Source: Parcubacteria group bacterium GW2011_GWC2_48_17
Lineage (GTDB): Bacteria; Patescibacteriota; Minisyncoccia; Phycocordibacterales; UBA10002
DNA length: 58,852 nt
Assembly: GCA_001003605.1 (NCBI GenBank)
Contig: LCPL01000006.1
Coordinates: 1-58,852, forward strand
Direction of reading: 5' to 3'
Shown here: one piece after another, positions 17,716 through 25,295 of the stretch
Layout of the letters: each line of letters begins with the position of its first letter
How positions within the stretch are numbered: position 1 is the stretch's first letter
The notes under the pieces: generated by a model
What the model saw: only the letters and a program-made list of their open reading frames with translations
Told to the model about the DNA's origin: nothing
Database searches by the model: none
Translations under genes and position numbers: made by a program

Positions 17716-19077
17716 ATGAAGCACGCATTTATCATCTACACTCTAGCCATTGTGGCCGTCCTCTCGGCAATGTGGGTAACTCCGCCGCCTGTTTACGCTG
17801 CCAATGTGAATTATGTTCCGCTCGCGCCGATTGATGTACCGGGCTCCGAGTTTACCTCAAAAGCATTCGACGAGCGGACTCCTGGGGCAGGGACTTCCGA
17901 ATGCCAAGCCCCAACCTGTTTCCCAAAGTACCTTCGCACAATTTACAACATTGGAATAGTTTTGGCGGGGCTTTTTGCCGTAGTTTCTATTGTGCGCGGC
18001 GGTTTTACGCTTATGTTCACCGATTCAATACTCGGGCACAGCGAAGGTAAAGGTATCATATTGCGCGCGCTCGGCGGACTTGTCATCGTTTATTCCTCCT
18101 ACATCTTAATGAACATGATTAACCCCGCGCTCGGCCGCGACCTTGACCTCGCGCTCCAGTTCCCGCGCGTTACCATCAGAACATGTAGCCAGCTGACGTC
18201 GCAAGAAGCGAGAGATAGGCCCGACTGTGGGGAGCTTAGTGTAATAGCAATGTCGCAGTATCAACATGATCTTTTAAGGAAGGCAGAGGTTGCAAACGGC
18301 GAATGGCGAGATAGAGAACTGGCAAGACTTGACAAGGAAATAGAAGATTTGCAGACAGAACTTGGAAGAATACCAAACGATGACGAGCACCTTGAAGAGC
18401 GCAACATTGTTAGCGGACTGCTAGCAATAAAACGAGCTGATCGCGCGGCACTACTGCGTGAAGGGACTGTGCGAGGCGCTGAAAACAAGACTGCCAAACT
18501 TTCTGAATTAGCGATTACGGAGGAAGAGTTTAACCGCCGCATCAGAGAAATCACACAAGGCACACAAGGCGGTGAGCCATCCGAGATAGCCAAGGCCCGC
18601 GCTGCATTTCAAACAATGATTGACACTGCACCGCTTTCGCCGTCGCAAATTGCTCAACTCAGAACTATGGAAGCTGACAGAATTACATCAATACAGAGAG
18701 GGGTGGCGCAGGCAGTTCTAGATAGGCCGCCAAAAAGTAGTGCTCTTGGCTTTGAAGTTGAAGACTGGATTGCAGTTGAAAAACAAGTCAGCGAGCAAAT
18801 CAAAGCAATTAGCGCAGAGCAAGGACGAATAATCCAGGAGTTGACCACTATAAAAAATAGTGCGGCCGATGCTGCTAACTCGTTGCTCGTAGCCGAGATA
18901 ACTAGCCGGGAGAAGACGGTGTGGGCCCAGACCTGTAACAACATTGCGCTGATTGCCAACCATTGCAAAGCGTTAAAATCTGAAGTTTTTAGAAAAACTC
19001 AGCATCCTCTAACGTGCGATGCTGTCCCTGCGGACATTAAAACACCGTGCATTGCTAATGGCGGCACAAAATTCTAA
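17716..19077 (+). CDS. Pilin-like/TrbC-VirB2-type membrane protein with coiled-coil extension
   Basis: Signal peptide, two TM segments (IGIVLAGLFAVVSIVRGGFTLMF; ALGGLVIVYSSYILMNMI). Confidence 0.45.
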   Translation: MKHAFIIYTLAIVAVLSAMWVTPPPVYAANVNYVPLAPIDVPGSEFTSKAFDERTPGAGTSECQAPTCFPKYLRTIYNIGIVLAGLFAVVSIVRGGFTLMFTDSILGHSEGKGIILRALGGLVIVYSSYILMNMINPALGRDLDLALQFPRVTIRTCSQLTSQEARDRPDCGELSVIAMSQYQHDLLRKAEVANGEWRDRELARLDKEIEDLQTELGRIPNDDEHLEERNIVSGLLAIKRADRAALLREGTVRGAENKTAKLSELAITEEEFNRRIREITQGTQGGEPSEIAKARAAFQTMIDTAPLSPSQIAQLRTMEADRITSIQRGVAQAVLDRPPKSSALGFEVEDWIAVEKQVSEQIKAISAEQGRIIQELTTIKNSAADAANSLLVAEITSREKTVWAQTCNNIALIANHCKALKSEVFRKTQHPLTCDAVPADIKTPCIANGGTKF

Positions 19078-19086
19078 TCTAGTTTC

Positions 19087-19155
19087 ATGCCCCGCCGAAC
19101 CAAAACCAGCATAGCGGTCGTTGTCGTAATCAGCAATGAAAAAGGACTTTGGTAG
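19087..19155 (+). pseudogene. Truncated second copy of the 21106 gene start
   Basis: atgccccgccgaaccaaaaccagcatagcggtcgttgtcgtaatc resembles atgtcccgcaaaaccaaaaccatcatagctgtcgccgtagttctc at 21106. Confidence 0.6.
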
Positions 19156-19381
19156 ATAGGGAGGAAAACTAGTGAAGATTAAGAGCGGCACCGCAGGGGC
19201 GCCTGCCTGCCGCGTCGTCCGTGGCGCAGGTAGGTCAGGCCCGTGCCTGGCCGCACCGAATAACCCTGCGCAGGAGCGCAGGGTGTTCCCATTCGTAGGT
19301 ATTCGCAGATTCGTATCATGGACGGATTGGTATCTATGAACTGCGTTTTGCCGCCTGCTCTCTTCGTGATACAATAGCAAC

Positions 19382-19573
19382 ATGAAAACAACGCGAGGGT
19401 ATATCGCAGTGGACCCGAACATTTGCCACGGCCAGCCGCACTTTTCGGGGACGCGGGTTTTGGTGCATACCGTACTGGAACTCCTTGAAGCCGGAATCTC
19501 GACTGAAGAAATTACCGGACCGGAGTATTACCCGGGACTTACCGAAAAACACATCTCGGCAGCGTTCAGGTAA
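19382..19573 (+). CDS. DUF433 antitoxin-like protein (possibly truncated)
   Basis: GYIAVDPNICHGQPHFSGTRVLVHTVLELLEAGISTEEI. Confidence 0.75.
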   Translation: MKTTRGYIAVDPNICHGQPHFSGTRVLVHTVLELLEAGISTEEITGPEYYPGLTEKHISAAFR

Positions 19574-19967
19574 ACATTGCGAGACCCAAACTGATTTCGA
19601 TAGCTTGATTTACTTTTGTCATCGTCCTAGGTAACACCGAGCCAAGCTTGGTAAGTAAGCGTACTTTGTCTACGGTACGGATATGGCCAAGTAGCACCAC
19701 CGAGCGTTTCTCCAACCCTCCTTCAGGCGGCTCAATTAGCACTTCGGTTGGATACACAGGCTCATCAAATTGGGAGGTCAGAGCGGCAACAATAGTTACC
19801 GGACTGTATCGGTTTCCGATATCGTTTTGAAGAATAAGCGCCGGGCGCGTCTTCTTGACTTCCGAGCCGATGGTAGGATCAAAATTCACAATATACACTT
19901 CTCCGCGTTTCGGAGTTGTTTTTGCGTTCCTTTTCATATCCGGTAGCCCTATTCGAGATTGAACCAT
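19566..19967 (-). CDS. MazF/PemK family toxin
   Basis: KRGEVYIVNFDPTIGSEVKKTRPALILQNDIGNRYSPVTIVAALTSQ. Confidence 0.85.
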   Translation of the reverse strand: MVQSRIGLPDMKRNAKTTPKRGEVYIVNFDPTIGSEVKKTRPALILQNDIGNRYSPVTIVAALTSQFDEPVYPTEVLIEPPEGGLEKRSVVLLGHIRTVDKVRLLTKLGSVLPRTMTKVNQAIEISLGLAMFT

Positions 19968-20191
19968 TCCTCTGCGAGAAAGAGGTCCCGCTTGGTGTGT
20001 TTCTCGGCCCCTTTGCGAAGCAATTTTCTAAGATTGCCGTGGCTTGTTTTTTGTACATAGAAGCGCACCGCACGGTCAACGAAACCGCTCCGGTTCCCCC
20101 GAGGAGAGAGGCGCTCTAGTAAACGCACTGTCTCTTGGGGTAGCGTAATATCGATTCTCTTATATGTTTCTCTTACAAGGTGACCACTCAT
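19949..20191 (-). CDS. Ribbon-helix-helix antitoxin, partner of MazF
   Basis: MSGHLVRETYKRIDITLPQETVRLLERLSPRGNRSGFVDRAVRFYV; overlaps the toxin start. Confidence 0.7.
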   Translation of the reverse strand: MSGHLVRETYKRIDITLPQETVRLLERLSPRGNRSGFVDRAVRFYVQKTSHGNLRKLLRKGAEKHTKRDLFLAEEWFNLE

Positions 20192-20300
20192 TAACGAATT
20201 ATACACACTGCACCTGTGTAGTGTCAATTTCGCGCAAGTAATTGTCACCTGGGGATGCAAAACATTGTTTTTGCGCTAATTTTTTGCTACACTGCGCTAT

Positions 20301-20480
20301 ATGAATCAAGCAACAAAAACCAAAACTGACAATCGCGCTATGCGTCTTTTGGATAGACTGGCAAGCGCGCAAAAAATACTTCCTGACAGTTGGATAAAAG
20401 CCGCAGGTATTATTCGCGACGCTAAACAGCGCCGTGATTTAGAACGCCATGTCAAAAAGATTCGTTCGGAATGGAGATAA
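20301..20480 (+). CDS. Small antitoxin-like protein paired with PIN toxin
   Basis: MNQATKTKTDNRAMRLLDRLASAQKILPDSWIKAAGIIRDAKQRRDLERHVKKIRSEWR; 12 nt upstream of PIN ORF; absent from ORF track. Confidence 0.6.
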   Translation: MNQATKTKTDNRAMRLLDRLASAQKILPDSWIKAAGIIRDAKQRRDLERHVKKIRSEWR

Positions 20481-20492
20481 TGTGTCCTACCT

Positions 20493-20864
20493 ATGACGCT
20501 GGATACCAACATCATTATTCTCTACTTGAATCGTGAGACGGCCATCGTTCGCGCGCTTGATGAAATACGGAAGCAAGGCGTATCGTTTATTCTCCCCGCC
20601 GCCGTTGAGGCGGAGTTTTTGTCCTTCTCGTCGTGGACGCCTGACCAACGTAGGACAATGGAAGAATTTCTGGAAGAAAATTTTGTCTTTGTTTCGCTTG
20701 ACCGACCGCTCGCACGTCTCGCCGCTCGTATTCGTGTTAACACAAGGATAAAATTTGCTGATGCATCAATCGCCGCAACGGCGCTTTTTACTAACACACC
20801 TCTTGTTACTCGAAATGTCCGTGATTTCAAAAAAGTTCCAGGATTACAGGTGATGACTCTATAA
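20493..20864 (+). CDS. PIN-domain (VapC-like) toxin
   Basis: MTLDTNIIILYLNRE...VEAEFLSFS...IKFADASIAATALFTNTPLVTRNVRDFKKVPGLQV. Confidence 0.85.
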   Translation: MTLDTNIIILYLNRETAIVRALDEIRKQGVSFILPAAVEAEFLSFSSWTPDQRRTMEEFLEENFVFVSLDRPLARLAARIRVNTRIKFADASIAATALFTNTPLVTRNVRDFKKVPGLQVMTL

Positions 20865-21105
20865 ATCACACGGGATCATGCGACCCACTTTTCATCCGCC
20901 CGCCGGAACGAACAAAAAGAGATTTTTGAGCGCATAAGAAAAACCGCCAAAGCATTGCTTTAACGGCTTTCCTTGTTTGCCCCTTGCGGAGCGAGCCCGA
21001 AGGCACTTGTGATACAATACTAGCAACAGGAAAAAGAAAGCTAAGAGGTGTCTTGTGATTCAGTTATTCAGTCACATGTTATAAGTTATTCAGTTTCTTC
21101 TTCAA

Positions 21106-22308
21106 ATGTCCCGCAAAACCAAAACCATCATAGCTGTCGCCGTAGTTCTCTTGCTTATAGCGCTTGGTGTTTTCTTGTATTTTCTGTGGAATAAGAAGCC
21201 GGTTTCGCCCGACTTGGGTGGCACATTCCCTCCACCGACAGATGAAATCGCTCCGGAGGAAAAACCTCCGGTAACGCTCCCAGAAGAAGTCGCGGGGCCA
21301 TTTGAGCCGATACTGCGCCAGCTTTCCAAAGTGCCGATAGCAGGAGCCGTGCTCGGAGTAAAAAGCGGCGAGGCCGTCGTGCGCTATCAGGAACGCGCCA
21401 CGGGAAATATATATGAAATCGGGGCGGCGGGAGAGGGAGAGAAACGGCTTACGAATACTACGATTCCGAAAGTTTATGAAGCGCTTTGGAGCAAAACAGG
21501 CACCGAGCTTGTTTCCCGCTACGTTCGCGAGAATAGCGAGATAATCGAGTCCTTTTCGGCACGAGTCATTCCTGAATCGTCAGGAAAAGAAGGCGAGCTT
21601 CAGGGTGTATTTTTGCCTCGAGATATTTCAAGCGCCGCGATAGCGCCGGATGGAAAGAAGGTTTTCTATTTGCAAGGGGAGAACGGCGGAGCATCCGGCA
21701 TACAGAGCGACCTTTCCGGCAACGGAAAAACGAAGATTTGGGCATCTCCCGTCCGTGAATGGCTGGTGTCATGGCCGGCGGCAAACAAAATCGCGATTTT
21801 ATCAAAGCCCTCCGGTTTTGCTTCAGGAATGCTCATTTCGCTTGACCCTCTAAGCGGAGCGAGAACGCTTGTTCTACGGAATATCCCCGGACTCACGGCT
21901 CTTATGAACCCAGCTAAATCGCTGACGCTGTATTCGGCGAGCAGTGAATCGAACATTTCGCTCCACATGCTAGACACAGCAACTGGAAGAAATAGCACCG
22001 TTCGCACTACAACATTTCCGGAAAAATGCGTATGGAGCAAAAATGGGGAAAGCTTTTACTGCGGCGTTCCAAAGATAATTCCGCCGGGAACATACCCTGA
22101 CGTGTGGTACCAAGGAGTTATCGCGTTTGAAGACGAAGTATGGGGCATCACTCCTTCGTCTGGAGTAACGGATCGCGTGCTTGACATAAGCGGGAAGCGC
22201 GGAATCCCGATTGACCTTATAAACCCGGAGGTAAGTCCTGATGAAAAATTCCTCATCTTTACGGACAAAGAAAGCGGCACGCTGTGGAGTTTGCAGATGA
22301 AGCCGTAA
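21106..22308 (+). CDS. Membrane-anchored beta-propeller-like protein
   Basis: N-terminal TM; WD40-like strands (SPDEKFLIFTDKESGTLWSLQ). Confidence 0.5.
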   Translation: MSRKTKTIIAVAVVLLLIALGVFLYFLWNKKPVSPDLGGTFPPPTDEIAPEEKPPVTLPEEVAGPFEPILRQLSKVPIAGAVLGVKSGEAVVRYQERATGNIYEIGAAGEGEKRLTNTTIPKVYEALWSKTGTELVSRYVRENSEIIESFSARVIPESSGKEGELQGVFLPRDISSAAIAPDGKKVFYLQGENGGASGIQSDLSGNGKTKIWASPVREWLVSWPAANKIAILSKPSGFASGMLISLDPLSGARTLVLRNIPGLTALMNPAKSLTLYSASSESNISLHMLDTATGRNSTVRTTTFPEKCVWSKNGESFYCGVPKIIPPGTYPDVWYQGVIAFEDEVWGITPSSGVTDRVLDISGKRGIPIDLINPEVSPDEKFLIFTDKESGTLWSLQMKP

Positions 22309-22374
22309 GGCGTATAACGCAAAACGTGTAGCGTTAGCGGAAGAAAAGACTTGGCGTATAACGGGTAACGCACA
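22306..22374. repeat. Left arm of IVP-B1 element (GCGTRTAACG words)
   Basis: taaggcgtataacgcaaaacgtgtagcgttagcgg...ggcgtataacgggtaacgc; TAA stop of upstream CDS lies in the repeat. Confidence 0.8.
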
Positions 22375-22734
22375 ATGGAAAACAAAACCTACCACGAGGA
22401 GTTAAAACAATTGATGAATGAGTACGTACAGAAAGTATATATATGCACTAAGAAGTTCCCGATGGAAGAGATATTCGGTGTAACCTCACAACTGCGGCGA
22501 GCCGCATTATCGGTTGTCTTAAACTACATTGAAGGATACGCGAGACAGCGAAAAGAAGTGTTGCGAAATTTTATCGAAATATCATACGGCTCTCTCAAGG
22601 AAAGCGGTTATTTAATTTGGTTCTCAAAAACTCAACAATACTTAAGCGAATCAGACTGCAAAGACCTTACCGCGCTCGGAGACAGAATTGGAAAAATGCT
22701 TTGGGGGATTCTGATGGGACTTAAGAAGAAATAG
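22375..22734 (+). CDS. Four-helix-bundle (IVP/S23) protein B1
   Basis: FPMEEIFGVTSQLRRAALSVVLNYIEGYARQRKEVLRNFIEISYGSLKES. Confidence 0.88.
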   Translation: MENKTYHEELKQLMNEYVQKVYICTKKFPMEEIFGVTSQLRRAALSVVLNYIEGYARQRKEVLRNFIEISYGSLKESGYLIWFSKTQQYLSESDCKDLTALGDRIGKMLWGILMGLKKK

Positions 22735-22737
22735 TTT

Positions 22738-22772
22738 TTCGTTACACGCTTCACGATACACGTTACACGCTG
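22738..22772. repeat. Right arm of IVP-B1 element
   Basis: ttcgttacacgcttcacgatacacgttacacgctg; contains the stop codon of the convergent jag-like gene. Confidence 0.8.
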
Positions 22773-23278
22773 TCCCCGATGTACTTAATCACCACTCTTC
22801 GTCGTTCTCCTTCGCCTATTGATTCGGTTTTGAGGTCGGTGGATTCCTGAAGGTAAGAGTGTATTACCATGCGGTCATAGCTCGACATTGGTTCAAGTTC
22901 AACACTTGTTTTGAAAGAGCGCGCCCTATCGCCCATGACTTTGGCCAAATTCTTGATGTTCTCGGCAGCCGTTTCCTGATAGCCGTTCACGTCAATGAAA
23001 AACGACATTTCTTTTTCGCCCGCGCTTTGAGAAACCGTTTCAGCAGAACTTCCGGCCGTTGCTTTCTTCGCGGCGTTTTTGGATGACACAATCTTCTTAA
23101 CTATGTGATTCAGCGCGAAGAGATTTGCTCCTTTTGTCCCTATGAGCATGTGCGAATCCGGCGTCTTCACGGAAAAACATTCCCGCCCGTCGGAGTGTTT
23201 GGTTTCTATGCTATCAACGCCCACATTCATGTGTTTTAGCAGGCCGATTATAAGCTCTTTTATGTCGTTTGAATCCAT
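22763..23278 (-). CDS. jag: Jag/KhpB-like R3H-domain RNA-binding protein
   Basis: HMLIGTKGANLFALNHIVKKI (KH-like) and MSSYDRMVIHSYLQ...TESIGEGERRRVVI (R3H); downstream of yidC. Confidence 0.8.
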   Translation of the reverse strand: MDSNDIKELIIGLLKHMNVGVDSIETKHSDGRECFSVKTPDSHMLIGTKGANLFALNHIVKKIVSSKNAAKKATAGSSAETVSQSAGEKEMSFFIDVNGYQETAAENIKNLAKVMGDRARSFKTSVELEPMSSYDRMVIHSYLQESTDLKTESIGEGERRRVVIKYIGDSV

Positions 23279-23289
23279 AGTTTTATAAA

Positions 23290-23472
23290 ATCCTAAATCC
23301 GAATATCGAAATCCGAAACAATATCTTGCGAAACTTCCAAAACACAAACCGACAAAAACCCAAACAAAACACAAATATTCCAAACCTATCAAACATCCCG
23401 TCTATACTTTGCCTTGTTTGTGAACTGTGTTTTGTTTGGCATTTTGGATACTGTGCTTTGTGTTTTAAGAAG
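23290..23472. repeat. CAAAACACAAA-word inverted-repeat element
   Basis: aaaacacaaaccgacaaaaacccaaacaaaacacaaat...gtttgtgaactgtgttttgtttggcattttggatactgtgctttgtgtttt. Confidence 0.8.
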
Positions 23473-23494
23473 ATGCTTCGTGCTTCGAATTTTG

Positions 23495-24229
23495 TCACGA
23501 CTGCGGAACATTCTGCTGCGTTTTCGCTAATGACCTCCGCACAATAATCTCCTGCGCGATGGTAAACAGACTACTGGTTATAAAATAAAGCGCAACTGCG
23601 CCGGAGACGGCATAGGCAACGAAGGCCATAAATATCGGCAAAATATATTTCATTTGCAAATGCATGCCGCGCGCGAGGTCGTTTCCTAGCGACGGCGTGT
23701 CGGTTTTTGCGGGAGCGGGAGGCATGGCGAAATGGCCCTGCAAAAGCTGGGCGACACCGGCGAGAACCGCGAGGAGCAGGCTTTTTTCAAGGATATTGAT
23801 GCCGAAGAAGTGCATGTCGGGAGAGGGCGACGGCACGAACGAGTACAGGAGTGAAGCGTCCACGGAAGGTAACCCGCCCTTGTAAAATACATAATATAAC
23901 GCGATGACAATCGGAATTTGGATGAAGAGGGGAATAATCGCGGCAAACGGGTTGACTTTCTTCTCGCGATAGAACTCCAGAATCGCCTTTCCTTGCGCCT
24001 GTTTGTCGTTTTTGTACTTTTCCTTGATGCGGTTAAGGTCTCCTTCGTGCGCTTTCATCTCAAGCTGAAACTTAGCCGCTTTGTGGGAAAGAGGGGAGAG
24101 GAGGAGCTTCACAATGCAGGTAAGCAGGATAACCGCCGCCCCCACGGAGTGTCCGGGCAGAAGGCTAATCAAAAAAATAAGCCCGTTGTAGAGCGGGACA
24201 TAGAAAACGGTTTTAAGAAGCGCGAGCAT
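23495..24229 (-). CDS. yidC: YidC/Oxa1 membrane protein insertase
   Basis: LVFYVP-type start, LLTCIVKLLLSPLSHKAAKFQLEMKAHEGDLNRIKEKYKNDKQAQGKAILEFYREKKVNPFAAIIPLFIQIPIVIALY. Confidence 0.93.
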   Translation of the reverse strand: MLALLKTVFYVPLYNGLIFLISLLPGHSVGAAVILLTCIVKLLLSPLSHKAAKFQLEMKAHEGDLNRIKEKYKNDKQAQGKAILEFYREKKVNPFAAIIPLFIQIPIVIALYYVFYKGGLPSVDASLLYSFVPSPSPDMHFFGINILEKSLLLAVLAGVAQLLQGHFAMPPAPAKTDTPSLGNDLARGMHLQMKYILPIFMAFVAYAVSGAVALYFITSSLFTIAQEIIVRRSLAKTQQNVPQS

Positions 24230-24243
24230 GCCCTCATTCTAGC

Positions 24244-24420
24244 CCAAAATGAGGAAAGCACAAAGTTCAGACAGACATACCAAAGCACAGTATCCAAAGG
24301 CCAAACAAAAACACCAAAACACAGTTCACAAAAATCCAAACGGACTGCATATTTGGTTTGTGCTTTGAAAAAGTCTGTGCCTTGTTTGGTTTTTTGTGCG
24401 GTTTGTGTTTTGGGCCTTCG
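24244..24420. repeat. CAAAACACAAA-word inverted-repeat element (second copy, between yidC and rnpA)
   Basis: gaaagcacaaagttcagacagacataccaaagcacagtatccaaaggccaaacaaaaacacc...tttggtttgtgctttgaaaaagtctgtgccttgtttggttttttgtgcggtttgtgttttggg. Confidence 0.8.
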
Positions 24421-24423
24421 CAA

Positions 24424-24753
24424 CTACAAACGGCGAACGGCTTGTTTTACCGCCATGAGAAACTCTTGTTCTAATTCTTTGAATGTAATGTCGAGGGCTC
24501 CTTTTTTAAGGGTTACGGTAAGCGTCTTTTGAGGTTGGAAAGGATGTTTTGCGATAATATGATACATCCTTCGCCGAAGAAGATTTCGGTCAACCGCTTT
24601 TTTGTAGGTGGATGCAGACACAATGACGGCAAATTTTTCTTTGCCGACAGGAACTCGTATGCAGCGGAGTGTGAGCCTTGGGGTGTGCACGAAAAACGTG
24701 CGCTGAAACTGTTTGAAGTCCTTGGTTGTTAGCCGTTTGGCTTTTGGCAACAT
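24424..24753 (-). CDS. rnpA: Ribonuclease P protein component
   Basis: LPKAKRLTTKDFKQF...FAVIVSASTYKKAVDRNLLRRRMYHII. Confidence 0.9.
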   Translation of the reverse strand: MLPKAKRLTTKDFKQFQRTFFVHTPRLTLRCIRVPVGKEKFAVIVSASTYKKAVDRNLLRRRMYHIIAKHPFQPQKTLTVTLKKGALDITFKELEQEFLMAVKQAVRRL

Positions 24754-24764
24754 GGGAACAACTG

Positions 24765-24873
24765 ATTAACTATTTAGCTTGCTAGCTTTTTAGGAAAGTA
24801 AAGAGAAAGATACCCAGTACAGAAGGTAGGACTTTTCTTACTAACAAGCTAATTAGCTAGAAAGCTAAGAAGC
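24765..24873. repeat. TTAGCTTGCTAGC-word inverted-repeat element between rnpA and rpmH
   Basis: tatttagcttgctagctttttagg...aacaagctaattagctagaaagctaagaagct; supplies the rpmH stop. Confidence 0.75.
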
Positions 24874-25017
24874 TCTTTGTCGGCTTACTGTAAGTTTTTT
24901 TCTGCCCTTTCCCCGCCTGCGGGAGAGCGCTCTCCGCCCCCCAGGTGTGGCCATGCGAGAGAGAAATCCATGCGTTCTCGCTCGTTTTTTTCTTTTTGGT
25001 TTGTAAGTGAAGCTCAT
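24865..25017 (-). CDS. rpmH: 50S ribosomal protein L34
   Basis: [50 protein letters not shown]; hand-translated, absent from ORF track. Confidence 0.93.
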   Translation of the reverse strand: MSFTYKPKRKKRARTHGFLSRMATPGGRRALSRRRGKGRKKLTVSRQRAS

Positions 25018-25019
25018 AG

Positions 25020-25092
25020 ACGTGTAGCGTGTAGCGTGTAGCGAAGAATCTCCTAATTCTGAAAACTCTTGCGTTACACGTTACACGATTCG
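25020..25092. repeat. GTGTAGCG/CGTTACAC-word inverted-repeat element
   Basis: cgtgtagcgtgtagcgtgtagcgaagaatctcc...cttgcgttacacgttacacgattcgcg. Confidence 0.8.
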
Positions 25093-25186
25093 CGATTGTC
25101 CCCAATCTGTCCCCACATTATTAACATAAGGTCGTGTTTTTTACAAGTTTTGTATTTTCGTTATCAGTATATACTAGTATCGACTC

Positions 25187-25289
25187 AATTAGCTTGCTAG
25201 CTTTTTAGCTAGTTAGCTTTCTAGGAAGGAGACGGTACGCTAATAAGCTAGTAACCTGTAGTCGCAGACTAGCTAAACAGCTAATTCCC
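25187..25289. repeat. TTAGCTTGCTAGC-word inverted-repeat element upstream of dnaA
   Basis: aattagcttgctagctttttagctagttagctttctagg...ctaataagctagtaacc...gactagctaaacagctaatt. Confidence 0.75.
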
Positions 25290-25295
25290 TAACCA

